Below, piece by piece: positions 17,843-25,445 of a stretch of DNA of 64,000 bases. The translations under genes and the position numbers were made by a program. Location of the stretch: the NCBI GenBank assembly GCA_964451325.1, contig CAYVHO010000006.1:124001-188000 (forward strand), in the 5' to 3' direction. The DNA is from JAADHI01 sp964451325 (lineage in GTDB: Bacteria > Nitrospirota > Nitrospiria > SBBL01 > JAADHI01). Within the stretch, counting starts at the first letter, position 1. Each line of letters starts with the position of its first letter. The notes beneath the pieces were generated by a model. It had not been told where the DNA came from and did no database searches. It was given only the letters and a program-made list of their open reading frames with translations.

Positions 17843-18565
17843 ATGAAAAAAATACTGCTGCTTCTTGTTTTTGTTGTTGCCTTTGCTCAATGGTGGTTTA
17901 CAGATTCCAGCATTCGTGTTTCGAATAATGATGTCCAGTTTAGTTATATTGTAAAGTATTCAGGAGATGGCAGTCCGGGCGATGATCTTCCCATGGTCGT
18001 GGCGCTGCACGGTAATGGAGACACGGCAAATAATTTTTATGAAACCGCTTTAGATCAACTCAAGATCTCTGCAAGGATTGTTTTATTTCAAGGGCCTATT
18101 CCTTATGGTCGAGGCAATGCGTGGCCCTGGAGTTCTGATGATTTTAGCCAATATGGGAAAGCATTCACTGAGGCGGTTGATGCGCTTGCGCTCAAATACC
18201 CGACATTAGGCAGACCCATATTATTCGGTTTTTCTGGTGGGGGCATGATGGCCTATTATCAAGCCATAAAACATGGTGATCGTTATGCTTATATTTTCCC
18301 CGTGTCGGGTCGCTTATCAAAAGATCTTCTTGGAGATGGTGGCATTCGCATTGGTGCCGAAGTCATTGCTTTTCATGGGATGAGCGATTCAGTGGTTTCA
18401 ATCAACGGAGGGAAAGAAGCGGTCGCTCTCCTGAGAGAAAGTGGGGCCGACGTAATATTCTCAGAATTTAAGGGCGGTCATCAAGGAGTATTTTTTGAGA
18501 TGAAATCTACGATTACCGAAGCCATCGAAGCAAAAATAAAGGACTTGAAAAAAACAAAAACCTAA
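17843..18565 (+). CDS. Exported alpha/beta hydrolase, phospholipase/carboxylesterase type
   Basis: About 240 residues. The N-terminus KKILLLLVFVVAFAQWW is a hydrophobic signal or anchor. Then come VVALHGNGDTANNFYE (oxyanion region), GFSGGGMMAYY (nucleophile elbow with Ser), AFHGMSDSVVSI (acid Asp) and FKGGHQG (catalytic His). This is the arrangement of Abhydrolase_2 carboxylesterases. ATG 17843 is preferred over GTG 17837, with AGGTGA directly upstream. Substrate unknown; probably acts outside the cytoplasmic membrane. Confidence 0.78.
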   Translation: MKKILLLLVFVVAFAQWWFTDSSIRVSNNDVQFSYIVKYSGDGSPGDDLPMVVALHGNGDTANNFYETALDQLKISARIVLFQGPIPYGRGNAWPWSSDDFSQYGKAFTEAVDALALKYPTLGRPILFGFSGGGMMAYYQAIKHGDRYAYIFPVSGRLSKDLLGDGGIRIGAEVIAFHGMSDSVVSINGGKEAVALLRESGADVIFSEFKGGHQGVFFEMKSTITEAIEAKIKDLKKTKT

Positions 18566-18805
18566 GTTCAAAAGAAGTTTTGTGAAATATTAAAGTTGTA
18601 TTAATACCAATCGGATTATTGGGAGAGCTTTAAGCAGTATCTTTCGCGCTGCATTTTTACTCCAAAGTAGACTGCGCTACAAAATTGACCCTTCCGTACT
18701 GAAACATTTTTTTAACAGGGTCCCGTCTGTACAAGTGACATTCAGCAAATCTCATTTAGAAATTTTCTCTCTTCTCGAAATAATTGTTTGTGTGATTTTG
18801 CCAAA

Positions 18806-18817
18806 AATGATATCATT
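18806..18817. promoter_or_regulatory. Palindrome upstream of fitAB, candidate operator
   Basis: AATGATATCATT is a perfect 12-base palindrome 36 bases before the antitoxin start. FitA-type ribbon-helix-helix proteins bind palindromes in their own promoters, so this is a plausible autoregulatory site. No footprint evidence. Confidence 0.4.
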
Positions 18818-18852
18818 GCAATCAATTTATGCGCTAAATTAAAGGAGGATGT

Positions 18853-19110
18853 GTGGCAAACTTAGTGGTTAGAAATCTCGACCAGCGAATCGTTGACTCA
18901 CTGAAACAACGTGCTGTTAAACACAGAAGGAGTGCAGAAGCAGAACATCGTGTCATCCTGGAGTCAGTGTTGCTCGGCCCTCAAAAAAAGAGCTTTTCGG
19001 AAGTATTGGCGGCAATGCCAAATGTGGGGTGTGAGGATGATTTCAAGCGTGTTGAGGATGAATCCAAGCGTGTTGAGGAGGAATCCGAAGAAGATCATGT
19101 ATTTAATTGA
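18853..19110 (+). CDS. FitA-like ribbon-helix-helix antitoxin
   Basis: An 85-residue protein starting at GTG 18853, 6 bases after AAAGGAGG. VANLVVRNLDQRIVDSLKQR and the following HRRSAEAEHRVILESVL are the ribbon-helix-helix signature of FitA/StbC antitoxins: they repress their own operon and neutralise a PIN toxin. The C-terminal toxin-binding tail contains two near-identical heptads, FKRVEDES and KRVEEES, encoded by a 21-base direct repeat (19045-19065 and 19066-19086). The toxin ORF overlaps by 14 bases. Confidence 0.9.
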   Translation: MANLVVRNLDQRIVDSLKQRAVKHRRSAEAEHRVILESVLLGPQKKSFSEVLAAMPNVGCEDDFKRVEDESKRVEEESEEDHVFN

Positions 19111-19537
19111 CACGAATGTGATTAGTGAAGCCCGAAAACGATCAAAGGCCAATAAGGGCGTAAGAACCTTCTTCAAACAAATGATCAAGGAAGAAGGTTC
19201 TTTATTTCTATCTGTCGTCACAATTGGCGAGCTGCGACGAGGCATCGAATTAATACGTCATCGAGGGGATCACCGGCAAGCAAATCAGCTAGAAAAGTGG
19301 TTGGAACAACTTCTGGCAGAGTTTGGAGATTTTGTATTGAACATTGATGAAGATGTTGCGCAGTTATGGGGACGTCTTAGAGTGCCACACTCGGAGAACG
19401 CTCTGGATAAACAAATCGCAGCAACGGCTCTGGTTTATGATCTCACCGTGGTTTCGCGCAATTTGAAAGACTTTAGAAAAACAGGTGTACGTGTTTTAGA
19501 TCCTTTCGAAAACGAACGCTTTGAGAGTCGGCGATAA
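19097..19537 (+). CDS. FitB/VapC-like PIN-domain toxin
   Basis: A 146-residue PIN-domain ribonuclease starting at ATG 19097 inside the end of the antitoxin gene. The acidic metal-binding residues are visible: Asp5 in MYLIDTNVISE, Glu in VVTIGELRRGIE, Asp in ALDKQIAATAL and Asn/Asp in VVSRNLKDF. FitB/VapC toxins cleave tRNA or rRNA. The genetic order antitoxin-toxin with overlap is classic. An alternative frame starting at 18911 is only an upstream extension through the antitoxin gene and is not supported. The module borders a field of transposon remnants and is likely acquired. Confidence 0.92.
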   Translation: MYLIDTNVISEARKRSKANKGVRTFFKQMIKEEGSLFLSVVTIGELRRGIELIRHRGDHRQANQLEKWLEQLLAEFGDFVLNIDEDVAQLWGRLRVPHSENALDKQIAATALVYDLTVVSRNLKDFRKTGVRVLDPFENERFESRR

Positions 19538-19562
19538 AAGAGATTTTCTGATCCGTAAATGA

Positions 19563-19838
19563 TGTAGGGCATTTATCTCAGAAAACAAATACCCGGCATC
19601 GCCCTGGAAAAAACTTAAGAACCAGATTTATTTTGGATCAGATGACTTCGTTGATGAAATGCAGCGTAAGTTTTCAGCGAGCGGCGATGTCAGGGAGATC
19701 CCAAGGGTTCAACGCAGGCAACTCCCAAAACCACTCAGTCACTACAAGGAAAAATATTCTGACAGGAATATAGCCATTACAATGACATATAGTAGTGGGA
19801 GATATAGCATGAACAAAAGAATGAGGTCAGGTCTTTAA
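19563..19838 (+). pseudogene. C-terminal remnant of a REP-associated (Y1/RAYT) transposase
   Basis: After a stop at 19560 one frame reads YPASPWKKLKNQIYFGSDDF, then EMQRKF, REIPRVQRRQLPKPLSHY and AITMTYSSGRYSM before stopping at 19838. This is the pattern of the C-terminal part of REP-associated tyrosine transposases, where IFLGSDAF, REIPRAQR and a YS.GAYSMKEIG helix are typical. The catalytic HUH domain is absent, and the last residues diverge (NKRMRSGL) where the terminal inverted repeat begins. It is a decayed fragment with no start codon. Confidence 0.7.
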
Positions 19839-20043
19839 AATTGATATGGATAATCTCTTCAGATACTTTTATTCATGTGGCGAGACTTTTGAAAATAGAA
19901 TATGGTAGAGCGATATGGGACGGACTGGCTGGTCAGTGCTTGCTCGGCAGGGGAGGCCGGTCATCTCAATCTTCATTTTCCAACAATAAGTCGACTGCTT
20001 AATAAGAAAAACAAAACAGCAATTTTAAAGACCTGACCCCATT
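19820..20043. repeat. 24-base inverted repeat flanking a 176-base spacer, RAYT-associated
   Basis: The left arm 19820-19843 contains GGTCAGGTCTTTAAAATT and the right arm 20020-20043 contains AATTTTAAAGACCTGACC; the arms match at 23 of 24 positions. The left arm begins exactly where the transposase remnant loses its family pattern. Such GGGGTCAGGTCTT-type termini accompany Y1 transposases in other genomes as far as I recall. The spacer has no coding potential. Confidence 0.65.
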
Positions 20044-20089
20044 TCCGACCCCATTTCCACATGACCCCATTTCCTATGACCCCATTTCC
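20035..20089 (+). repeat. Four direct copies of GACCCCATTTCC
   Basis: Exact 12-base units at 20035, 20047, 20063 and 20078, the first two adjacent, the others separated by 4 and 3 bases. They extend outward from the right arm of the inverted repeat and abut the truncated IS3 remnant. Probably successive short duplications at an element end. Confidence 0.85.
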
Positions 20090-20619
20090 TGCTCAACTCA
20101 TAGCTAAGCCTTTCAAGGGCAACTTTGATCCGACGACGACCGTAAGTCATTCGGCTTTCAACTGCGATTTCTTTGACGTATTTCAGTATTTCTTCATGCT
20201 GAGGATCATTCCTTTTGTGACGCTGTTTTCTCTATATAATCGTTAGGCATTGCGACTCACTTCTAATACTTCACACATGACTTTTATGGGCCAGGCCTTC
20301 TTATGCTGGGTGATAAACGTGTATCTCACTTCGTTTCTTTCGCAAAGAAGACCGTGGCTTTTTTTAGGATTTCGCGCTCCATTTTAAGTCGTTTTACTTG
20401 TGATCTAAGTTGACGTAATTCAACCTGTTCCAATCTGAATTTCCCTTGCCCACGAAAGGCATCACCTTCCCCTGATTCGCTTTCTTTGATCCAGCGCGTC
20501 AGCATTTTTGGGTCAATTTCTAGCCTTTTTGAGGCCTCGGATCGACTGTCGTTTTGTTCTACGACCAGACTCACTGCATCAAGTTTAAATTCTTTTGTAT
20601 ATTTTTTCCGCGTTCTCAT
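20090..20619 (-). pseudogene. Truncated, frameshifted IS3-family element (orfA intact, orfB broken)
   Basis: OrfA (20326-20619, 97 residues) is a typical IS3 HTH protein: RKKYTKEFKLDAVSLVVEQN, SEASKRLEIDPKMLTRWIKE and a leucine-zipper ending REILKKATVFFAKE. Beyond it the OrfB start is recognisable (YTFITQHKKAWPIKVMCEVL, EVSRNA) but then breaks. The continuation DYIEKTASQKE, then DPQHEEILKYVKEIAVESR and MTYGRRRIKVALERL, needs two frame changes. OrfB stops matching near 20090, where the GACCCCATTTCC array begins, so its DDE catalytic core is gone. A dead element. Confidence 0.85.
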
Positions 20620-20666
20620 TTTTATCCTCCAGTTTTGACTGATATCTCTTAACTGGACTCTCTCTT

Positions 20667-20834
20667 TTATTCAACCACGTCAATCTTGTAACGATCCAGA
20701 AAGATGGACAGATCCGGTTCGTGGTCGACGATATGATTCAGTGCGTGCTCGAAGGTGCCCGGGAGGAGTTCTTCGTCGAAATAGATGGGGACCAGTTTGT
20801 TTTGTTCATAGGAAGATGTTTCGTATCGGGCCAT
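20667..20834 (-). pseudogene. N-terminal fragment of an IS1182-type transposase
   Basis: From ATG 20834 the protein reads MARYETSSYEQNKLVPIYFD and ELLPGTFEHALNHIVDHEPD, then ends after about 55 residues (RYKIDVVE). This matches the conserved N-terminus of IS1182-family transposases, which should run for about 400-500 residues with a DDE domain. The truncation falls close to the outer edge of the IS3 remnant, suggesting insertion followed by deletion. A longer reading from 20873 is possible but adds residues unlike the family. Confidence 0.75.
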
Positions 20835-20962
20835 CCAAACCCTCCAAATATAATATACTTTATTGGAGTGCATTTTAACAAATTTAGAAGAAAATTTATA
20901 CCCGTTTTAAGCGTTTTTCTGCAGCTTCAACGACACCGCAAAGGAGGGAGTCTTTGGCAAAA

Positions 20963-20994
20963 TGCCGGGCGCGGCGGTTTTACCACGCCCGGCA
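20963..20994 (-). terminator. GC-rich hairpin downstream of the DUF5666 lipoprotein gene
   Basis: TGCCGGGCG (20963-20971) pairs exactly with CGCCCGGCA (20986-20994) around a 14-base loop, 15 bases after the lipoprotein stop. On the minus strand it is followed by ATTTTG, a short T-rich tract. Likely an intrinsic terminator. Confidence 0.55.
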
Positions 20995-21008
20995 GGATAT
21001 TTTTAAAA

Positions 21009-22490
21009 CTAATCTTCGATTTCAATCTCTTCCGCAATAATATCTCCAGACGAAAGACTGCCTTTTACTTTTACCGAAACGCCTGTGCTGATTTGAGAAA
21101 AGAAATCACTTGCAGTGATGTTGTTTTCAGAACGACCCTGAAAGATCGTGCTGCTGTGGGTGATCACGGTGACGGACAAAATCTTCAAGTCCGGATCTGA
21201 GACCATCTCTACCGGCCCTTGAAGTTTAACTTCGAATGAGGGCTCTTCTCGTTCGAGATGTGTGGCAATGATGACGCCATCCGAAAGATAAGCCTTAATT
21301 TCCAATCGGTCGCCGGGAGAGATGTCTGAAAACAAGAAATTGCCTTCATGACTGGATGAATCGTCCTTCATTTCAGTCGCGCCGTTAATCAAGACGACCT
21401 GACCGAATAAGGTGATGGTGTTGTTTGCGGCATCGATATTTTCCACATCGGCTTCCATTTTGATACGATTGCCGTGAAATTTAATTTTTGTAGCGACTAA
21501 AACCCCACTGGCATTGATTCTGCCTTCGACTTCCAAACGCACATTGAGTGCAATGTCATCCGGCGCACCGCCTTCAAAGCGGGTATTTGTATTTGTTGTA
21601 ACCGCTTGTCCAGAGATAGAAAATGAAGTACTTGAAGTAAAAGCCGTGACGATGGCTTCTATTTCGACTTTTGTATTTTCATTGTTGTGGAGTCTGTTAT
21701 CTTCTGCTTCAATTTTTCTGGCATTCAGGATCCCGCTGCTGTCGCGTGTTCCTTCGACCTCAACGAAGAGCCCCTCGCTCAAATCGCTTTCAAACATATC
21801 CTCAAAACGGACAGAACCATTGTAATCAACCGCCTGATTTGAAATGGAAAATGTTTTCGCGACGACATCCAGCATTCTGATTGTGCCTTTGAGTTCTACT
21901 TCACTCAGATCGTCAACAAAAAGATCGAATTTCTTTTTGATGTACGTGGCTTGAATGGCATCATTTGTAAAAGTCAAACCGCTGACTTCGAGGATATCAT
22001 TTACCATCAAGTCAGAGAAGATGAGTGGGCTGCCGTTTTCATCTACAATTTTTGTGGCACTGTCAAGGATGACGGTTCTTCCAAGGACTAAAAGGCTGTT
22101 ATTTACAGCATCAATGCCGTCGATGGGGCCTTGGATTTCTTCTTCAAATTCGATGTGCTCGGCCTCTCCTGTGTTGCCGTTGTCGTCTATGCGACCATTG
22201 ACGTTCACAAGCATCCCAACTTCAAGATCGCTTTGACTGCCTGGCTGATCATCAATGGTGACCACCGCATTTTCCGTACTGAAGTCCACGCCATTAACAG
22301 ACATACTGCTTGCATCCATCTTGGTAATTACGCCCTTACTCACACCCGTGGGTGCGCTTGTTCCACTCGAAATACCACCTTCACCACTGCTTCCGCAAGA
22401 GACTGAAAGCACTAAAACAAAGAATAAAGGTACAAATAATTTTCCATAATATTTAAGACTTAACTGATTGACATGTATTGAATGTTTCAT
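21009..22490 (-). CDS. Repeat lipoprotein with about six DUF5666-like domains
   Basis: A 493-residue protein. The N-terminus has a signal peptide with a long hydrophobic run and lipobox LVLSVSC (Cys at about 32), then a Gly/Ser-rich spacer, so it is an envelope lipoprotein. The rest is about six copies of a unit of about 70 residues following the pattern G.I..(D)....(F.I.GQ.V..(N)(T).......L..G..VEVEG....(G)...A..I): for example TSFSISGQAVTTNTNTRF and RLEVEGRINASGVLVATKI. These are DUF5666 repeats, predicted small beta-barrels of unknown function. AAGGAGAA lies 9 bases before the ATG. It is transcribed from the consensus promoter at 22568-22596, which overlaps a palindrome. Confidence 0.85.
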   Translation of the reverse strand: MKHSIHVNQLSLKYYGKLFVPLFFVLVLSVSCGSSGEGGISSGTSAPTGVSKGVITKMDASSMSVNGVDFSTENAVVTIDDQPGSQSDLEVGMLVNVNGRIDDNGNTGEAEHIEFEEEIQGPIDGIDAVNNSLLVLGRTVILDSATKIVDENGSPLIFSDLMVNDILEVSGLTFTNDAIQATYIKKKFDLFVDDLSEVELKGTIRMLDVVAKTFSISNQAVDYNGSVRFEDMFESDLSEGLFVEVEGTRDSSGILNARKIEAEDNRLHNNENTKVEIEAIVTAFTSSTSFSISGQAVTTNTNTRFEGGAPDDIALNVRLEVEGRINASGVLVATKIKFHGNRIKMEADVENIDAANNTITLFGQVVLINGATEMKDDSSSHEGNFLFSDISPGDRLEIKAYLSDGVIIATHLEREEPSFEVKLQGPVEMVSDPDLKILSVTVITHSSTIFQGRSENNITASDFFSQISTGVSVKVKGSLSSGDIIAEEIEIED

Positions 22491-22560
22491 GATTTGTTCT
22501 CCTTTTTGTGAATTGATACTTACAGGAAGACCTCTTCCCCGACTCCTTTTGCTTGTTTAT

Positions 22561-22596
22561 ATTTGGGATTATATTCCCAAATATTTAAAATGTCAA
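22561..22596 (-). promoter_or_regulatory. Perfect sigma70 promoter with a 22-base palindrome over its -10 box
   Basis: On the minus strand TTGACA (22596-22591), 17 bases, TATAAT (22573-22568): both hexamers are exact consensus. The palindrome ATTTGGGAtTATAtTCCCAAAT (22561-22582, one mismatched pair) is centred on the -10 box. Any protein bound there would block the promoter, so the lipoprotein gene is probably repressor-controlled. Predicted leader about 70 bases. Confidence 0.75.
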
Positions 22597-22734
22597 GCGG
22601 GATAGAAAAAAAGAAGTGGTTTTTTTATTCTGGGAAGCTTTGCTCTAGGGGACTGTTTAGGAACTCAAGTCATGATGTTTTTCTGTGGTTTAGACCTGAA
22701 GATTTTCTACAAAATGAGGATTGAAAATAGGTGT

Positions 22735-23160
22735 TTATTCCAAAAAACGTTTGCGCATGGCCTCAGAAGCTTGCATGCAGCTTTGATGTCGCCCCATTAC
22801 GTGCAGTCTGTTTTTTGCGATCAGGTCATAGAGCCAGTCTCTCATCGGACGAGGCATGAGATAAAAGACACTTAGGCTGCGCCATAAACCCCCGAGTGTC
22901 TTTAAGGTTTCCAAAACAGCATCGCTTTTGATATGGGCTTTATGATCTTTAATAAAGAGAAAGGTCTGAATATTTTCAGGGTCGAGTCCTGACCTTTGAT
23001 AATGGCCGCGTCCAATTTCAGACTGAATGGGTGCAAAACGAAAGACAGCTGATTTATCACGACGAATCAGCCATTGCACGGAAGTGATGCAAAGACCGCA
23101 AACGCCGTCAAATAAAATCAGGGGCGCGTCTTTTTTTATCTCAATTTTGAGTGGATTCAT
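22735..23160 (-). CDS. DCC-family thiol-disulfide oxidoreductase-like protein (DUF393)
   Basis: A 141-residue protein beginning with ILFDGVCGLCITSVQWLIRR, the DxxCxxC motif that names the DCC family. It continues with FRFAPIQSEIGRGH and DAVLETLKTLGGLWRSL, both typical of DUF393. The fold is thioredoxin-like and a redox role is presumed; no partner is known. A single gene between the DUF5666 lipoprotein (divided by 244 bases) and the divergent thiC promoter region. Confidence 0.88.
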   Translation of the reverse strand: MNPLKIEIKKDAPLILFDGVCGLCITSVQWLIRRDKSAVFRFAPIQSEIGRGHYQRSGLDPENIQTFLFIKDHKAHIKSDAVLETLKTLGGLWRSLSVFYLMPRPMRDWLYDLIAKNRLHVMGRHQSCMQASEAMRKRFLE

Positions 23161-23276
23161 TGGGCGCGGCCTAAAAATATGAACCTGTGTTCAAAACAGA
23201 CCATCTCATTATTTTATCTTAAAAATTTATAGTAAATAAAAACGCGTTTTTTAACAATAATATCTTTTCACTTTGA

Positions 23277-23305
23277 TTGACGAGCCTCGGTCGCTATGCC
23301 ATAAT
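23277..23305 (+). promoter_or_regulatory. thiC promoter
   Basis: TTGACG (23277-23282), 17 bases, CATAAT (23300-23305), placing the transcript start about 7 bases before the TPP aptamer. Ten of twelve consensus positions match. Confidence 0.7.
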
Positions 23306-23316
23306 TTCGCTTTTGT

Positions 23317-23400
23317 TACGGGGTGCCATCAGGGCTGAGAGTTCCGGGATCATTGGAACAACCCTTTGAACCTGATCTGGGTAATGCCAGCGAAGGGAAT
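23317..23400 (+). ncRNA. TPP riboswitch (THI element)
   Basis: The conserved aptamer strings are all present in order: GGGGTGCC, GGCTGAGAG, ACCCTTTGAACCTGATCTGG, and GTAATGCCAGCGAAGGGAA. It precedes thiC by about 90 bases. Binding of thiamine pyrophosphate is expected to shut off thiC and thi4. Confidence 0.97.
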
Positions 23401-23416
23401 ATGGGATTCATTGATG

Positions 23417-23455
23417 GGCCGCACCTCTTGATCGAGATGTGGCCTATTTTTTTGT
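23417..23455 (+). terminator. Riboswitch expression-platform terminator
   Basis: GGCCGCACCTC (23417-23427) pairs with GAGATGTGGCC (23434-23444) with one wobble and one mismatch, followed by TATTTTTTT. It lies between the aptamer and the thiC ribosome site, so control is by transcription attenuation. Confidence 0.8.
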
Positions 23456-23490
23456 GTGATTTTTCATCATCATTTATGGAGGAATGCTCT

Positions 23491-25404
23491 ATGGCACAGC
23501 AAAACAAGGGTCAGAATGGAGACACAAATGGCGTCTTACCAGAGGATATGCTCACCACAAAGCCACTTCCTGCCTCTCGCAAGGTTTTTGTCGAAGGGAA
23601 ACAAAAAGGCGTACGTGTTCCCATGCGGGAAATCACGCTAAATCCGACAAAAATAGGAAACGATGGCAAAATTGAGGAAAACCCACCGCTCAGGATTTAC
23701 GATACTTCCGGCCCCTATACCGATCCTGATATCAAAATTGACATTCGCTTAGGCCTTGCGCCCCAACGCGCAGAATGGATTGTCAATCGAGGCGATGTTG
23801 AAACTTTGCCCGATATCAGCTCTACATACGGTCAGAAACGTGCCAAAAACAAAAAACTGGATGCCTTACGGTTCAAAGAAATTAGAAAACCCCTGCGGGC
23901 AAAAGCCGGGCAAAACGTTTCTCAAATGCACTACGCCAAAAAAGGCATGATCACGTCCGAGATGGAATTTATCGCCATTCGTGAAAACCAGGCCATCGAA
24001 ACCTATAAGGCAGAAATCGCACAAATAGACCCACGGCGCTATGAACAACATGCCGGCAACGATTGGGGTGCCTCTATTCCTTCGGTGATTACACCTGAAT
24101 TTGTTCGAGACGAAGTGGCCCGTGGACGCGCCATCATCCCCGCCAATATCAACCATCCTGAGCTCGAACCCGTCATCATCGGTCGAAATTTTCTGGTTAA
24201 AATTAATTCAAATATCGGAAACTCCGCAGTGACCTCTTCGATCGAAGAAGAAGTTGAAAAAATGATCTGGTCGACACGATGGGGCGCTGATACGGTCATG
24301 GATCTCTCCACCGGGGAAAATATCCACGAAACACGCGAATGGATCATCCGAAATTCACCCGTGCCCATCGGCACCGTGCCGATTTATCAAGCCCTGGAAA
24401 AAGTAAATGGCAAAGCCGAAGAATTAACCTGGGAGATTTTCAAAGACACCCTCATCGAGCAGGCTGAGCAGGGTGTGGATTATTTCACGATTCATGCGGG
24501 TGTCTTGCTGCGTTATGTGCCGATGACCGCGAAACGGCTTACGGGCATCGTTTCACGCGGGGGTTCCATTTTGGCCAAGTGGTGTCTGGCCCACCATCAG
24601 GAAAACTTTCTTTACACCCACTTTGAGGACATCTGCGAAATCATGAAAGCCTACGATGTCTCTTTTAGTTTGGGCGACGGGCTTCGCCCCGGATCACTCG
24701 CCGATGCCAATGACGAGGCCCAGTTCGGCGAATTAGAAACTTTGGGCGAACTCACAAAAGTCGCATGGAAACACGATGTGCAAACCATGATCGAAGGACC
24801 GGGACACGTGCCCATGCACATGATTAAGGTCAATATGGAAAAACAGCTTCAGGAATGTGACGAAGCACCATTTTACACGCTTGGCCCACTGGTCACTGAC
24901 ATTGCACCGGGCTACGATCACATCACCTCCGGCATCGGGGCCGCCATGATCGGCTGGTATGGCTGTGCAATGTTGTGTTACGTCACGCCCAAGGAACATC
25001 TGGGGCTTCCCAACAGAGAAGACGTCAAACAGGGGGTGATTACTTATAAAATCGCTGCGCATGCCGCTGATTTGGCCAAAGGACATCCGGGTGCGCAGGC
25101 GCGGGACAATGCACTTTCAAAGGCCCGTTTTGAGTTTCGCTGGGAAGACCAGTTTAATCTTTCCCTTGATCCAGAAACGGCAAACGCTTATCACGACGAA
25201 ACCCTGCCCTCGGATTCGGCCAAAGTTGCGCATTTTTGTTCCATGTGTGGCCCACACTTCTGTTCGATGAAAATTACCGAAGATGTGCGTGAATATGCAG
25301 CAAAAATGGCCTTGGATGAAGAAAAGGCGCTCGAATTAGGCATGCTCGAAAAATCAAAAGAATTCACAGAAAAAGGTGCCGTTATCTATTCAAAAGTAAA
25401 GTAG
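23491..25404 (+). CDS. thiC: Phosphomethylpyrimidine synthase ThiC
   Basis: A 637-residue radical SAM enzyme that rearranges aminoimidazole ribotide to hydroxymethylpyrimidine phosphate. Start ATG 23491 follows GGAGGAATGCTCT; the open frame extends up into the riboswitch but is not translated there. Hallmarks: VPMREITLNPT, YDTSGPYTDPD, NINHPELEPVIIGRNFLVKI, TVPIYQALEKVNG, DYFTIHAGVLL, and the C-terminal [4Fe-4S] motif CSMCGPHFC (Cys583, 586, 591). An upstream 16-residue Gln/Asn-rich tail is variable. Its stop codon lies inside a 21-base tandem duplication. Thi4 follows 41 bases later, in the same operon. Confidence 0.97.
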   Translation: MAQQNKGQNGDTNGVLPEDMLTTKPLPASRKVFVEGKQKGVRVPMREITLNPTKIGNDGKIEENPPLRIYDTSGPYTDPDIKIDIRLGLAPQRAEWIVNRGDVETLPDISSTYGQKRAKNKKLDALRFKEIRKPLRAKAGQNVSQMHYAKKGMITSEMEFIAIRENQAIETYKAEIAQIDPRRYEQHAGNDWGASIPSVITPEFVRDEVARGRAIIPANINHPELEPVIIGRNFLVKINSNIGNSAVTSSIEEEVEKMIWSTRWGADTVMDLSTGENIHETREWIIRNSPVPIGTVPIYQALEKVNGKAEELTWEIFKDTLIEQAEQGVDYFTIHAGVLLRYVPMTAKRLTGIVSRGGSILAKWCLAHHQENFLYTHFEDICEIMKAYDVSFSLGDGLRPGSLADANDEAQFGELETLGELTKVAWKHDVQTMIEGPGHVPMHMIKVNMEKQLQECDEAPFYTLGPLVTDIAPGYDHITSGIGAAMIGWYGCAMLCYVTPKEHLGLPNREDVKQGVITYKIAAHAADLAKGHPGAQARDNALSKARFEFRWEDQFNLSLDPETANAYHDETLPSDSAKVAHFCSMCGPHFCSMKITEDVREYAAKMALDEEKALELGMLEKSKEFTEKGAVIYSKVK

Positions 25405-25435
25405 TCCCTTAGTAAAAAGTAAAGTAGTCCCTTAG
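25392..25435 (+). repeat. Tandem duplication covering the thiC stop codon
   Basis: Two identical 21-base copies (25392-25412 and 25415-25435) with period 23. The first contains the thiC stop; the second ends in the AGGAG ribosome site region of thi4. Probably a recent slippage duplication that moved thi4 further from thiC. Confidence 0.9.
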
Positions 25436-25445
25436 GAGTAAAACA

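Noticed and set aside
18566..18805. Gap before fitAB as hidden gene
   Set aside because: No frame with start signal or recognisable pattern; only the 12-base palindrome stands out.
18911..19537. 208-residue frame beginning before the PIN toxin
   Set aside because: The first 62 residues are antitoxin sequence in another frame; the toxin start at 19097 fits family and overlap.
20035..20089. GACCCCATTTCC units as a CRISPR array
   Set aside because: Units are 12 bases, spacers 0-4 bases, and no cas genes are present.
23323..23490. N-terminal extension of ThiC
   Set aside because: It covers the TPP riboswitch and terminator; ATG 23491 has the ribosome site.
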